A stretch of DNA of 64,000 nt from a bacterium (GCA_018829445.1 JAHJTV010000055.1:1-64000), one strand, 5' to 3'; positions 7,806 to 16,873 are shown, counted from the first letter of the stretch. Notes: a model not told the origin generated them from the sequence alone. Program-made: numbers and translations.

Positions 7806-8609
7806 ATGGAAAAGGGTGACTATAAAACAGGTCAACTGCTGGGAGTCAAAGAAAAAAACGGCAAGATGGTTCAAGAATATGTGGCCGGTTTTTTTGGCGA
7901 CGAGCCTATTATTAAGCAGCGACTTTTAACTCCGCAAGAATCGAGAAGATACAGGGAGGATTTGCAGCGTGCAAAGCAGCAAGGCAAATCTCCTTCGGAA
8001 GCAGCCAACGATGCAGGCGCTAGAAAGAGTGGCCTCGCTCCGGAGAGGAAACTGGTAAGAAGAACCGGTCCGGGTGAGCCGGGAGCCCCGCTTAGAAAAC
8101 GGAAAATAAGAAAAGTTATGGTTTCAGGTCCGGGTGGCGAGACTCCCATGAGAAGAAGCCCTATGGGAGAAGCTCCTAGGGAAGGTGCCGTCAATCGGGA
8201 AATGGAATATATTCCTGAAAAAAGCAATGAAACAGCCGATTTTATCCAGAATCTTATCAATGGTGAAACGGATAAAACCAAATACAATCCGGCCAATACG
8301 CAAAAAGCAATGGAAACTATCAGCAGGATTAGTTGTCCGGATATGAAAATCTATCGATTCGGCACAAAAGTCGGTGACGCTGAAGGTGAGAGTTATACAC
8401 AAAAAGAGTATATTGCCAGGAACCTCCTGGGATTACCAATTTGGAAACCGAAGCCGGAAGAACCAGAAAAGACTGAACCAGCAGAAGTTGTTAAAGTTAG
8501 TAGCGAGCTTTCTACGGAAGAGCCTGCTTCAACTGTTGCCGAAGCGGCTGTTAATGATTCCGATGCAACGGAGAATGCTGAAGCCGAAGTTGAGATACAA
8601 GAGGCTTAA
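7806..8609 (+). CDS. Unrecognised charged protein (267 aa)
   Basis: No family recognised. A clear GAGGAGG ribosome binding site sits about 9 bases before ATG 7806, and codon use resembles its neighbours, so the gene is probably real. The protein is cytosolic in appearance, with no signal peptide or membrane segment. Residues 1-60 look folded (MEKGDYKTGQLLGVKEKNGK, then a helix rich in Arg/Gln). Residues 65-120 are strongly basic and Pro/Gly-rich, with repeated RRTGPGEPG / VSGPGGE / RRSPMGE-like turns. Residues 140-215 look folded again. The last 50 residues are acidic, rich in Glu, Ala and Pro, and probably disordered. This charge separation suggests binding to nucleic acid or to another protein, but that is only inference. 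A hairpin follows the stop. Confidence 0.75.
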   Translation: MEKGDYKTGQLLGVKEKNGKMVQEYVAGFFGDEPIIKQRLLTPQESRRYREDLQRAKQQGKSPSEAANDAGARKSGLAPERKLVRRTGPGEPGAPLRKRKIRKVMVSGPGGETPMRRSPMGEAPREGAVNREMEYIPEKSNETADFIQNLINGETDKTKYNPANTQKAMETISRISCPDMKIYRFGTKVGDAEGESYTQKEYIARNLLGLPIWKPKPEEPEKTEPAEVVKVSSELSTEEPASTVAEAAVNDSDATENAEAEVEIQEA

Positions 8610-8624
8610 CAGGCTGATAGACCG

Positions 8625-8655
8625 ACAGGCAGAGTATTTATGGAAATCTGCCTGT
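8625..8655 (+). terminator. Hairpin after the 267-aa gene
   Basis: Inverted repeat ACAGGCAGA (8625-8633) / TCTGCCTGT (8647-8655) with a 13-base loop, starting 16 bases after the stop. No strong T-run follows (TTATG only), so it may be a Rho-assisted terminator or an mRNA-stabilising hairpin. Confidence 0.4.
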
Positions 8656-8999
8656 TTATGATATCGAAGTCCTATCACTCACCTTTCCTTCTGATCCAAT
8701 ACTCCCTCCAGTAATCATATTTTTATTCCCGCCTGGATGTGCTATTGTTAAACACCGTTGTTTTCACCCGGGTTATCGGGCGGTTGTATTTCAGAAACAG
8801 AAAAGGATTCTCGGCTATCTCACCTTTCCGGTTTTTTAAATCAAAACTTTTCACTGAATTTATTAGAAATTTCGCAGTATTAAATATATTCTTACCCAAT
8901 ATACCCCTATCAATATACTAGATATACCTCTGGAACAATATCTGTTGTTCATTTATGGATGTTACGATCTTCAATTAAATTTTCCCGAAAGGAGCACGT
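8656..8999. other. Intergenic region upstream of the aspartase gene
   Basis: 344 bases. A 60-codon frame at 8739-8921 has no ribosome binding site and was rejected. The region ends with AAAGGAGCACGT directly before ATG 9000, a strong ribosome binding site. I could not place a definite promoter or a CRP-type operator. Confidence 0.4.
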
Positions 9000-10874
9000 A
9001 TGACAACCGAAAATCCAAAAGAGTTTTTGAAACAGGTTGAGTTTTTTAAATCTTTAGAAGAACCGGATTACGATATTCTTTCCGAAAAACTCGGTAAGAA
9101 GAGCTTTGCTGTCGGTGAGATGCTGTTCTCAGAAAACAATACCAGGGAAGAAATCTTAATGATTCGGACAGGAAAGGTAATGTTGTTTAAAAAAACGCCT
9201 TTTGGTGAAGAAAACCTGATCTCCTACTTCGGTCGATACGATTTTATGGGAGAAGGAGCCATCATTGATGACACACCACATTCAACCTCCGCCCGAGCTC
9301 TGCAGAAGACGTCAGTCTATTTCATTAAAAAAAAGGATCTGCAGCAGATTTTCGCTGAAAACGGAAAAATCGCCATGACAGCACACTCCTATCTTGCAAA
9401 AGTTATCTCAAGAAGAATGAGGCAGGCGAATACGAGGGTGATGAAAACAGTTGTCAACTATGAGTCGGGGAGAACCAGAACGGAACATGATCTGTTGGGT
9501 TATAGAGAAGTCCCTCAGGAATATTACTATGGCATTCAAACCCTTAGGGCTTTGGAAAATTTCAATATCAGCGGTATTACGCTTAACTTTTTCCCTGTTC
9601 TGATTGAAGCATTTGCAAGTGTGAAAATGGCCGCTGCCATGGCAAACCATGAACTGAAAATCCTGGATGGAGCAATAAAGGATGCCATCATCAAAGCGTG
9701 CAAAGAGATTCGTAATAAGCGGCTTCATGAGCATTTTACCGTTGATATGATTCAGGGGGGTGCCGGAACGTCTACCAACATGAATGCCAATGAAGTCATA
9801 GCAAACCGAGCACTGGAAATCCTGGGGCATGAACGGGGAGAATACCAATACTGTCATCCCAATAACCATGTTAACTTGTCACAGTCCACCAATGATGCTT
9901 ATCCAACTTCCGTAAAAATAGCCCTGTTTAATGCCAATCAATCCCTGATACAGGTCCTGATCAAAACGATTAAGGCTTTTCACAGAAAAGCAAAAGAGTT
10001 CTCAAAGATTATAAAGATGGGAAGAACCCAACTACAGGATGCTGTTCCCATGACATTGGGACAGTCTTTTGAAGCCTATGCCGTCACCCTGGAAGAGGAG
10101 GTGAAAAGACTGGAGGAGAACGCCAACCTGTTCCTGGAAGTAAACATGGGAGCAACTGCCATTGGAACGGGAATTAATGCAGATCCGGATTACAGTAAAA
10201 CCGTTACCAAATACCTGAGAGAGATAACCGGTCTGGATATCCAACTGGCTAAAAACCTGATTGAAGCAACCCAGGATACCGGTTCTTTTGTAATGTACTC
10301 TTCTGCCATCAAGAGACTGGCGGTTAAATTATCTAAAATCTCTAATGATTTAAGGCTTTTATCCTCTGGTCCCAGGGCTGGATTTAATGAGATTAATCTG
10401 CCAAAGATGCAGCCCGGTTCATCCATAATGCCGGGAAAAGTAAACCCGGTGATACCGGAAGTGGTTAACCAGATTGCTTTCAAAGTAATTGGCAACGATT
10501 TGACGGTTACCTTGGCTGCTGAAGCCGGTCAATTGGAATTAAACGTCATGGAACCGGTGATTGTTCAAAGTTTATTTCAATCGATAGAGATGTTAAAAAA
10601 CGGTATGACTGTATTTACGGATAAGTGCATTAATGGCATCACTGCCAATAAAGAGCATTGTCGAAACCAGGTTATGAATAGCATTGGCATTGTGACAGCA
10701 CTGAATCCGATTCTGGGCTATGAAACTTCAACAAGACTGGCAAAGGAAGCTTTGGAAACGAACAAAAGCGTCTATGAACTGGTTCTGGAACAAAAGCTGA
10801 TGACGAAATCCAAACTGGATAAAATCCTATCACCTGAATCCATGGTTAAACCCCACAAAGTAATGAGAAAATAG
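9000..10874 (+). CDS. aspA: Aspartate ammonia-lyase with N-terminal cyclic-nucleotide-binding-like domain
   Basis: Converts L-aspartate to fumarate and ammonia. Residues about 10-135 form a cNMP-binding (CRP/PKA-type) fold: FFKSLEEPDYDILSEKLG, VGEMLFSENN, ILMIRTGKVMLFK, and a cassette-like DFMGEGAIIDDTPHSTSARA. Residues about 157-620 are a full aspartase: EHDLLGYREVPQEYYYGIQT, GGAGTSTNMNANEVIANRAL, GRTQLQDAVPMTLGQ, and the signature GSSIMPGKVNP starting at residue 473. TVTLAAEAGQLELNVMEP, seen in E. coli aspartase, follows. E. coli AspA is near 478 residues and lacks the N-terminal domain, so 624 residues reflect a true fusion in one uninterrupted frame. The Arg that contacts cyclic phosphate in CRP-type cassettes (PRxAT) appears replaced by His (TPHSTS), so the ligand is uncertain. 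A strong ribosome binding site fixes the start. Confidence 0.93.
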   Translation: MTTENPKEFLKQVEFFKSLEEPDYDILSEKLGKKSFAVGEMLFSENNTREEILMIRTGKVMLFKKTPFGEENLISYFGRYDFMGEGAIIDDTPHSTSARALQKTSVYFIKKKDLQQIFAENGKIAMTAHSYLAKVISRRMRQANTRVMKTVVNYESGRTRTEHDLLGYREVPQEYYYGIQTLRALENFNISGITLNFFPVLIEAFASVKMAAAMANHELKILDGAIKDAIIKACKEIRNKRLHEHFTVDMIQGGAGTSTNMNANEVIANRALEILGHERGEYQYCHPNNHVNLSQSTNDAYPTSVKIALFNANQSLIQVLIKTIKAFHRKAKEFSKIIKMGRTQLQDAVPMTLGQSFEAYAVTLEEEVKRLEENANLFLEVNMGATAIGTGINADPDYSKTVTKYLREITGLDIQLAKNLIEATQDTGSFVMYSSAIKRLAVKLSKISNDLRLLSSGPRAGFNEINLPKMQPGSSIMPGKVNPVIPEVVNQIAFKVIGNDLTVTLAAEAGQLELNVMEPVIVQSLFQSIEMLKNGMTVFTDKCINGITANKEHCRNQVMNSIGIVTALNPILGYETSTRLAKEALETNKSVYELVLEQKLMTKSKLDKILSPESMVKPHKVMRK

Positions 10875-11113
10875 AGAGTCCTGATAATTTGTAATTTACT
10901 CATTTCATATGAGACGAATGCTTTACAATTCATCAAGAAGGATGTAAACAGTTAACAGAAAAAAGTATTAAACATCATTGGTTTTGTCGTCTTTTTGACT
11001 CGTAGAACACGAGTAACCATCTAAAATATCGTCGGATTTAGGTTAGTCTCTGAAAACCAGGGATTAACCGGTATTCAAAGGTTTTGCTGTTGCACCTTTA
11101 GCAAATTGTAACG

Positions 11114-11878
11114 ATGAAAAAGAAAAGCAAGGTTTTGATTATTGATGATGATATCACAAATCTGTCTTATCTGCGTGAACTGTTAGGCAAAAAATATGAG
11201 TTGAAGTGCGCTTCATCCGGGGAAGAGGGGCTAAAAACAGCCGAATTCTTTAAACCTGATCTGATTCTGTTGGATATCATGATGCCGGGAATTGATGGAT
11301 ACGAGGTCTGCTTGAGTATCAGAGCGCACAAAGAGCTTGCAAACATCAAGATACTCTTCCTTTCAGCCAAGATCCAGATGGGCGAAAAATTAAGAGGCTA
11401 TCGTGTTGGCGGAGATGATTATATTACCAAACCATTTGATGATGGCGAAATTCTGGCAAAAATAAAGGTTTTCCTGCGGTTGAAGTATGAAGAGGAGATC
11501 ATCAACGCTGCTGATGCTGTACCTGAGGAGAACCTGTTGGGAATTTTGTATGAAATAAAAAAGGATCTGGGAAATATTATTTATGTTAAATCCAATTCTC
11601 CCTACTGCAGGATCTTTTCTAAATCCATTAAAGGTGAATCATATAAGATGCGTGTCACAGTTCAGGCATTGGAAGATTATTTTAAGGAAAAAGACTTGCT
11701 TCGGGTGCATCGTTCCTACCTGGTAAACCCCAAAAAGATATTTTCAGTGAATAAGCATAAGAATAATGAATTAAAAATGTTGGTAAAAGACACGGTTGGA
11801 GAAATTGCCCTGATTCCCATCGGGCGATCATTTCATGATAAGATCAGAGTTGCCCTGCCCCACTTGTATCCTGCTTGA
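11114..11878 (+). CDS. Response regulator with LytTR DNA-binding domain
   Basis: 254-residue transcription regulator. Residues 6-125 are a receiver domain: LIIDDD acidic pocket, phospho-acceptor D54 in LILLDIMMPGIDGYE, and the conserved Lys in DDYITKPFD. Residues about 145-250 match the LytTR fold: IIYVKSNSPYCRIF, then LLRVHRSYLVNPKKI, the RSYLVN motif of AgrA/LytR-type regulators, and IPIGRSF near the end. LytTR domains bind direct repeats through loops rather than a helix-turn-helix. No histidine kinase is adjacent, so the partner is unknown. The ATG is not preceded by a clear ribosome binding site. The gene stands alone between aspA and the convergent plsC. Confidence 0.9.
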   Translation: MKKKSKVLIIDDDITNLSYLRELLGKKYELKCASSGEEGLKTAEFFKPDLILLDIMMPGIDGYEVCLSIRAHKELANIKILFLSAKIQMGEKLRGYRVGGDDYITKPFDDGEILAKIKVFLRLKYEEEIINAADAVPEENLLGILYEIKKDLGNIIYVKSNSPYCRIFSKSIKGESYKMRVTVQALEDYFKEKDLLRVHRSYLVNPKKIFSVNKHKNNELKMLVKDTVGEIALIPIGRSFHDKIRVALPHLYPA

Positions 11879-11969
11879 TAAGTAGATTCATTTAACAGAA
11901 AAAACCAAAGCCGATTCTCTAATGATTTCTAGCCAGACGTACGATCAGACGGATAGCATGCGATCATTC

Positions 11970-12692
11970 TTAAAGCCCTGATTGAATTGTCTCTTTAACC
12001 TTTTGCATGAGTTCAGGAAGACTGGAATCGTTGAAGCCTTTGATACTTATCGGTTTATGGATGGTCATGCTGGCTCTTCCCGGGAATAGATCCATGGTAT
12101 CGGAGGGTAAGATGTTTCTTGTATTCTTAATGGTAACCGGAAGAATAGGAATATCCAAATCAAATGCCATTTTAAAAGCACCTTTCTTGAAGTTCCGCAG
12201 TTTCCCATCTCTACTCCGTGATCCCTCCGGGAAAAAAAGCACGGAAGTACCACCGATAATCTTCTGTTTTGCCATATTGATGGAATCCAGGGCTGCCTGG
12301 GTATTAGATCGATCAATATAGATGTGTCCCAGTTTTTCGCAGGCAAGACCTAATATGGGCACTTTTCTTAACTCCATCTTCATGACCCATTTAAAATCTA
12401 CCCCGAGCCAGCCGTACAATGCAAAAATGTCATATTGGCTCTGATGATTGGATACCACGACATAGGACTGGTGCTTGTCGATGTTTTCTTTCCCGTTGAC
12501 TGTCAGTTGCATAGGTGTTATCCAGGCAAGCAACCGTGCCCAAATAACACCGCATAAAGATCCGGTTTTTTCACCAACTAGAAAAGCCAGGGCAACAGCC
12601 GAGATTCCCAAAGTGAACGTCAGGATTCCCAAAGCAGGGATGAAGACTATGAATTTATAGGGTTGATATAAAATCCGTAAGATTTTTAACAT
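11970..12692 (-). CDS. plsC: 1-acyl-sn-glycerol-3-phosphate acyltransferase
   Basis: Makes phosphatidic acid by acylating the sn-2 position of lysophosphatidic acid at the inner membrane. The 240 residues start with a hydrophobic N-terminal anchor (about 10-45). The catalytic motif NHQSQYD follows (N82, H83, D88; NHxxxxD), and FPEGSRSRDG near residue 154 is the substrate-binding FPEGTRS motif. GAFKMAFDLDIPILPVTIKN is motif IV. Length is typical. Other PlsC-like acyltransferases (for example in ornithine-lipid synthesis) share the motifs, so the substrate is inferred. A minus-strand TTGACA lies about 90 bases upstream without a good -10. The gene appears monocistronic. Confidence 0.88.
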   Translation of the reverse strand: MLKILRILYQPYKFIVFIPALGILTFTLGISAVALAFLVGEKTGSLCGVIWARLLAWITPMQLTVNGKENIDKHQSYVVVSNHQSQYDIFALYGWLGVDFKWVMKMELRKVPILGLACEKLGHIYIDRSNTQAALDSINMAKQKIIGGTSVLFFPEGSRSRDGKLRNFKKGAFKMAFDLDIPILPVTIKNTRNILPSDTMDLFPGRASMTIHKPISIKGFNDSSLPELMQKVKETIQSGL

Positions 12693-13142
12693 AATATCCT
12701 TCCTTGAAAAAACACCCCATTCCTTGAAAACACTTTTTAACAGTGAGCCTTTACTTTTAAAAAAAAAATAGATCTTGTCAACCTATTCTCGGGCCATCAA
12801 AGATGAATTGCAATGCCCTAAAGTGAATTTCGGCTCCCATTTCGAGTTTGATGACATCTATTGCTCTTTCCTCCTTTTGAACGTTTTTCAGCTATGGATG
12901 TATCCTTGAAGTACATTTAGGATTCCATTAACATTGAAGTAACGAACTGAAAAAGTGAGTAAAATTCAATCCAAGAATGAAAAATTATATGAGTCCACTC
13001 AGAAGAGTTTACAGATTAACAACAAAATTTTGACAAATGGCGTTCTAAATAATATATCGAATATCAATCATATATTTTGAAAAAAGAACGATTGTAATGA
13101 AAGCGCTTGAGGTTGACAAGAAGGAAATAGTAAGGGGAACTC
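12693..13142. other. Intergenic region between plsC and the chemotaxis transducer
   Basis: About 450 AT-rich bases with no acceptable frame on either strand. It includes a 10-base A-run near 12762-12771. I see no remnant of a recognisable gene. Confidence 0.4.
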
Positions 13143-13169
13143 TTTGGGGTTGGAGCTTCCAACCCCAAA
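13143..13169 (-). terminator. Perfect 12-bp hairpin after the chemotaxis gene
   Basis: Arms TTTGGGGTTGGA (13143-13154) and TCCAACCCCAAA (13158-13169) with a 3-base loop, 12 bases beyond the stop of the minus-strand transducer gene. On the minus strand the T-run precedes the stem instead of following it, so it is not a textbook intrinsic terminator. It is likely a transcript-end or stabilising hairpin. Confidence 0.55.
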
Positions 13170-13181
13170 AAAAAGCGGGAA

Positions 13182-14630
13182 TTACGATTCCTCAACCTGG
13201 ATCAACCGGCTGAGACTCTCTGACATGGAGGCCAAACCTGATGCTTCAGTAAAATTCTTCTGCACCTCTTCCTGTGTCCGTTCTGTGGCTGATACAACTT
13301 CGTTAATGCTGTTTGCAATAAAAGAAGCAGTTTCAGCCGTTTCGGAGAGCCCTCTGGAAATCGTTCTTGTCGCTGCATTCTGTTTTTCAACTGAAGTCGA
13401 AATGGATTGCTGCAGTTCATGAACATCCTGGATGATATCCACAATTCGCGAAATGTATTCTGCAGATCTGTCGATGGTGATTTGAATATTTTGGTTAATA
13501 CGAGTTACTTCAGCTGTTGCTTCCGAAGTCCGTTCCGCAAGGTTTTTTACCTGGTTGGCTACAATCGCAAATCCTTGCCCATGTTCACCGGCATTTGCAG
13601 CCTCAATAGCAGCATTAAGAGAGAGCAGCTTTAGTTGCTTGGATGTTTGCTGAATCATGTTGGTAATATTAATGGATTCTTCTCCTCCCTTTTTCAGGGC
13701 GATCATCGATTCGGAGGTCTCTTTGGCAATCCGGTTTCCCTCTTCTGCAATTGTACGGGCTTTGACTGCTGTTTCCGAAATGTCGTCCATCCGATCAGTC
13801 GCCAGTTTTATTTCTGCCGCCACCGTGTCCATTCTTCTACGAATGCTCAGGGATGAATCGTAGATACCAGAGGTTTTGTCAAAATACAGGGAGGTGTCCT
13901 CTTCCAGTTTTTTACTGGTTTGTAGTAGTTCAACGGAAGACGAGTTTAGATCGCTTGAGCTTTTTTTAACCTGGCGAAGGACGTTGCTCAGGTTGCTCGA
14001 GACAGATTCGGCCTTCTCTTTTGATGCTTCCATCTCTACGACAGAGGTCAGAATACCCGCTTTCAATAAACTTGCCGCCACATAACTTGCCGTGAGACAG
14101 CCAATAATGGCCATGGACCATTGCACAAACTCTTCTCGTGCTGTCATGAGTTCAATAGTGGGAAATTTGTACCCCATGGCATTCAAAGCAAACAATGTTC
14201 CTGCTGCAATCAAAGTAATCGTGAACCACAGATGACCCCATCTCCCCGGAAGCAAAAGCTGGGCAAACATCGGGATCAGAATAAGCCAGAAAATCTGCTT
14301 GGAATCCACACCGCCTGTAAAAAAGACCATGTAGTAAAAATCCAGGAAGAGGGAGAGGATGATGAAGTTGCTGACAAATCTCAATGGGAGAATTCTATAC
14401 TTCAGCAAAAAGGTCAGAAGGAGAAGCAAAGTCGCCAGGACAAATCCTGCTGTTCCAATACCATAGGCTTCAAATCTAAACCACTTGATTGCATTTGCGT
14501 ATAAAAAGATTGGTGCAATAATACAGAAAGAGATTGAAAGGCGAACCTGTCTTAGTAGTTCAACGTCTTCAGTAACGTTTTCATCCGGATAAAAATAGGC
14601 TATAAAAGCCCACCATATTCTTAGCAGCAT
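13182..14630 (-). CDS. Methyl-accepting chemotaxis protein with multi-pass membrane N-terminus
   Basis: 482-residue chemoreceptor that would control CheA at the flagellar motor signalling array. Residues about 25-190 contain some six to seven hydrophobic segments (for example FVLATLLLLLTFLL, FWLILIPMFAQLLL, LWFTITLIAAGTLFALN) and no large periplasmic domain, so sensing would occur in or near the membrane. The signalling coiled coil follows, with the hairpin-tip region LNAAIEAANAGEHGQGFAIV and NQVKNLAERTSEAT. I see no HAMP domain between membrane and coil. A GAGGGG ribosome binding site precedes the ATG at 14630, and a weak sigma-28-like promoter lies upstream, consistent with motility co-regulation. 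The ligand cannot be inferred. Confidence 0.9.
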   Translation of the reverse strand: MLLRIWWAFIAYFYPDENVTEDVELLRQVRLSISFCIIAPIFLYANAIKWFRFEAYGIGTAGFVLATLLLLLTFLLKYRILPLRFVSNFIILSLFLDFYYMVFFTGGVDSKQIFWLILIPMFAQLLLPGRWGHLWFTITLIAAGTLFALNAMGYKFPTIELMTAREEFVQWSMAIIGCLTASYVAASLLKAGILTSVVEMEASKEKAESVSSNLSNVLRQVKKSSSDLNSSSVELLQTSKKLEEDTSLYFDKTSGIYDSSLSIRRRMDTVAAEIKLATDRMDDISETAVKARTIAEEGNRIAKETSESMIALKKGGEESINITNMIQQTSKQLKLLSLNAAIEAANAGEHGQGFAIVANQVKNLAERTSEATAEVTRINQNIQITIDRSAEYISRIVDIIQDVHELQQSISTSVEKQNAATRTISRGLSETAETASFIANSINEVVSATERTQEEVQKNFTEASGLASMSESLSRLIQVEES

Positions 14631-14663
14631 CGTCCCCTCTTTTTGGCTTAAGATTTAATATCC

Positions 14664-14691
14664 AAATCGGTGATTCTCTTGATTGTCTTTG
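14664..14691 (-). promoter_or_regulatory. Weak sigma-28-like promoter before the chemotaxis gene
   Basis: On the minus strand, CAAAGACA (14684-14691), a 12-base spacer and ACCGATTT (14664-14671) resemble TAAAGTTT-N11-GCCGATAA. The AAAG and CCGAT cores are kept but the flanking bases differ and the spacer is one base long. The context (a chemoreceptor gene 34 bases downstream) is the main support. Confidence 0.35.
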
Positions 14692-14778
14692 ATATATTCA
14701 AATAACAGAGAATTGGCGGGGTGTCCAGAAGAAAAGTGCTGCAATTTCTGATTGAAATTCAGGCTTTTTTTATGCTGG

Positions 14779-14799
14779 ATTCCGGCTCAAGGCCGGAAT
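14779..14799. repeat. Short palindromic (REP-like) repeat
   Basis: ATTCCGGC - TCAAG - GCCGGAAT, followed by GACA. A near copy of the right half (GGATCAAGGTCGGAATGACAC) occurs at 22455-22475, and related bases occur in the palindrome at 22390. It lies in the 288-base gap between the chemotaxis gene and pyk, as intergenic REP-like elements do. Confidence 0.65.
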
Positions 14800-14918
14800 G
14801 ACAAGATCGGAGTTTTTATGAAAAATTGAGAAATATTAATTATGACACAGTCTGTCTTTACGTGTCCCTCGATTTTCTGTATCCGGATTTTCAGGCTATG
14901 CTTTCTCGAAGACGATGA

Positions 14919-16343
14919 TTAGTCTTCGTGTCCGACCAAATGCAGCTTGATTAAATTGGTGGAGCCTCTTGTCAAGGCAAGACCGGTGACAATGATAATC
15001 AAATCGTTATCCTTTATATATTTCCCGTCAACCAGTAGTTTTTCTGCAGCGTCAATCAATCGTTTTGTATCTTTGATCGGCTTGATGAGCAGTGGTGTTA
15101 TCCCCCAGATCAAGGCACTTCTGTTATAAATTTTGGTGGAGGGGGAAAAGGCATAGACAGGACTGGTTGGTCGTTGTTTGGAGATTAACTTGGTCGTTTT
15201 TCCGGAAACCGAGAAGGAGAGAATGGCCTTTGCATTGATCTCATGATGAATGTTGACGGCTGATTGCGCAACAGCATGCACAATCAGATTATGGCTGTCT
15301 TTCTCAAAATGATTATTATATTTCATAAAAGGCGATCTTTCCGCTTCACAAGCAATTCTGGTCATCATCTGAACTGCTTTTACCGGATATTTCCCGACAG
15401 CGGTTTCACCGGAGAGCATGACAGCATCTGTTCCGTCAAAGATAGCATTTGCCACATCAGAAGCTTCAGCGCGGGTGGGGATTGCATTGTTGCACATGGT
15501 TTCCAGCATTTGAGTGGCGGTTATCACTATTTTATTGGCTTTGATGGCTTTTGCGATGATTGTTTTTTGAATCACGGGAACCTGTTCCGGATTCAGTTCT
15601 ACCCCCAAATCTCCTCTGGCGACCATAATACCATCTGCAGCTTCAATGATAGCATCAATGTTTTTTACTGCCTCCGGTTTCTCAATTTTGGCTATAACAG
15701 GAATTTCTGATTGATTTTTGATAATCAGGTTTTTGATATTTTTAAGATCTTCCGCTGTTCTGACAAAAGAGAGGGCAAAATAATCTACCCCTTGTTTAAT
15801 TCCGAATATCAGATCACTGATATCCTTTTCTGTTAAGGAGGGAACCGAGACTCTCACATTCGGCAGGTTAATTCCCTTTTTTTCTTTCAGCATACCACTG
15901 ATAATGACTTTGCATTTTACGGTGGTCTTGGTACTCGATACAACTCTCAATTCGATCAGGCCATCATCCACCAGGAGCCGATCTCCTTTTTTCACATCTT
16001 TGGGTAGGTTTTTATATGTGGTGGAGACCAGCTTTTCGGTACCAACCACATCTCTGTTGGTAATGCTGAATTCAGAATTTGTCGAGAGCCAGACCGGTTT
16101 CCCGTCTTTCAGCAACCCGGTTCTGATTTTTGGTCCCTGCAGATCAAGCAGGATGCCAACGGGTCGATTCATCTCCTTAGAAAGACTGCGGATCAGTTTA
16201 ATGGAATCTTCATGGTCTGTTCGCGTTCCATGGGAAAAGTTCAAGCGGACAACATTCATTCCGGCTGAAATCATTTTTTTAATTATTGTTTTAGATCGAC
16301 TGGCGGGGCCTAAGGTGGCAATGATTTTTGTTTTGTTTGTCAT
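14919..16343 (-). CDS. pyk: Pyruvate kinase
   Basis: Transfers phosphate from phosphoenolpyruvate to ADP, the last step of glycolysis, in the cytosol. The 474 residues start TKIIATLGPASRS, then NVVRLNFSHG (ADP/K+ site), LDLQGPKIRTG, and the catalytic Lys/Glu region PVIAKIEKPEAV. MVARGDLGVEL and TATQMLETM follow, and then the B/C-domain effector region including SGKTTKLISKQRP. Length and domain order (barrel with inserted B domain, then C domain) are standard for the bacterial type. It is on its own transcript, with 288 bases to the upstream chemoreceptor gene and 530 bases to hisS on the other strand. Confidence 0.97.
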   Translation of the reverse strand: MTNKTKIIATLGPASRSKTIIKKMISAGMNVVRLNFSHGTRTDHEDSIKLIRSLSKEMNRPVGILLDLQGPKIRTGLLKDGKPVWLSTNSEFSITNRDVVGTEKLVSTTYKNLPKDVKKGDRLLVDDGLIELRVVSSTKTTVKCKVIISGMLKEKKGINLPNVRVSVPSLTEKDISDLIFGIKQGVDYFALSFVRTAEDLKNIKNLIIKNQSEIPVIAKIEKPEAVKNIDAIIEAADGIMVARGDLGVELNPEQVPVIQKTIIAKAIKANKIVITATQMLETMCNNAIPTRAEASDVANAIFDGTDAVMLSGETAVGKYPVKAVQMMTRIACEAERSPFMKYNNHFEKDSHNLIVHAVAQSAVNIHHEINAKAILSFSVSGKTTKLISKQRPTSPVYAFSPSTKIYNRSALIWGITPLLIKPIKDTKRLIDAAEKLLVDGKYIKDNDLIIIVTGLALTRGSTNLIKLHLVGHED

Positions 16344-16873
16344 TATCTTCTAACCTGGATTCTGAATACTTAAAAAATACGTTCAAAAAGAATCAACCGG
16401 TTACAAAACCGTTTGTAGTATCAGGCAAAAAACGTCTCTATTCTGCACTTCAGGCTGAAAGAGTATCGCAATCCTTTTCTCATTTCAAGATAAAAATAAA
16501 ACACTCCTGTTCATGTGAGTGGCTGTTTTTACAGCTTTATAATCCAAATTAAAAGCCTGTTTGATTCTGATTTCCACATTTTAACTGTAATAACAAATGA
16601 TTTCTGGAAAAGCTCTGAACAACGGGTACGATTTAATATTACTTGAATATCTGGATTCAACAGATGAGTCCAAGCCGGTAAAGATATTGCGATGTTGAAC
16701 AACATTGCCCAGCAACCACACCAATTAGCCGTTGTCTAAAAACGAATGGGGTGATAATTTTATTATTTGGTAAAGAAACCAGTTGAGATAAATGCTTGAC
16801 GGATTAAATGCGATGAGTCTGAAAGTATAGTTGTTTTGTACGCCAGGCCAAGGTTATGACGATATAAAGGGTA
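16344..16873. other. Divergent intergenic region between pyk and hisS
   Basis: 530 bases that should contain the promoters of pyk (minus) and of the hisS-hemACD cluster (plus). No tRNA or convincing ORF is seen. A TTGACG near 16797 lacks a -10 at proper spacing. I cannot place either promoter firmly. Confidence 0.4.

Noticed and set aside
8739..8921. 60-codon ORF before the aspartase gene
   Set aside because: No ribosome binding site; phenylalanine-rich composition expected from random AT-rich sequence.
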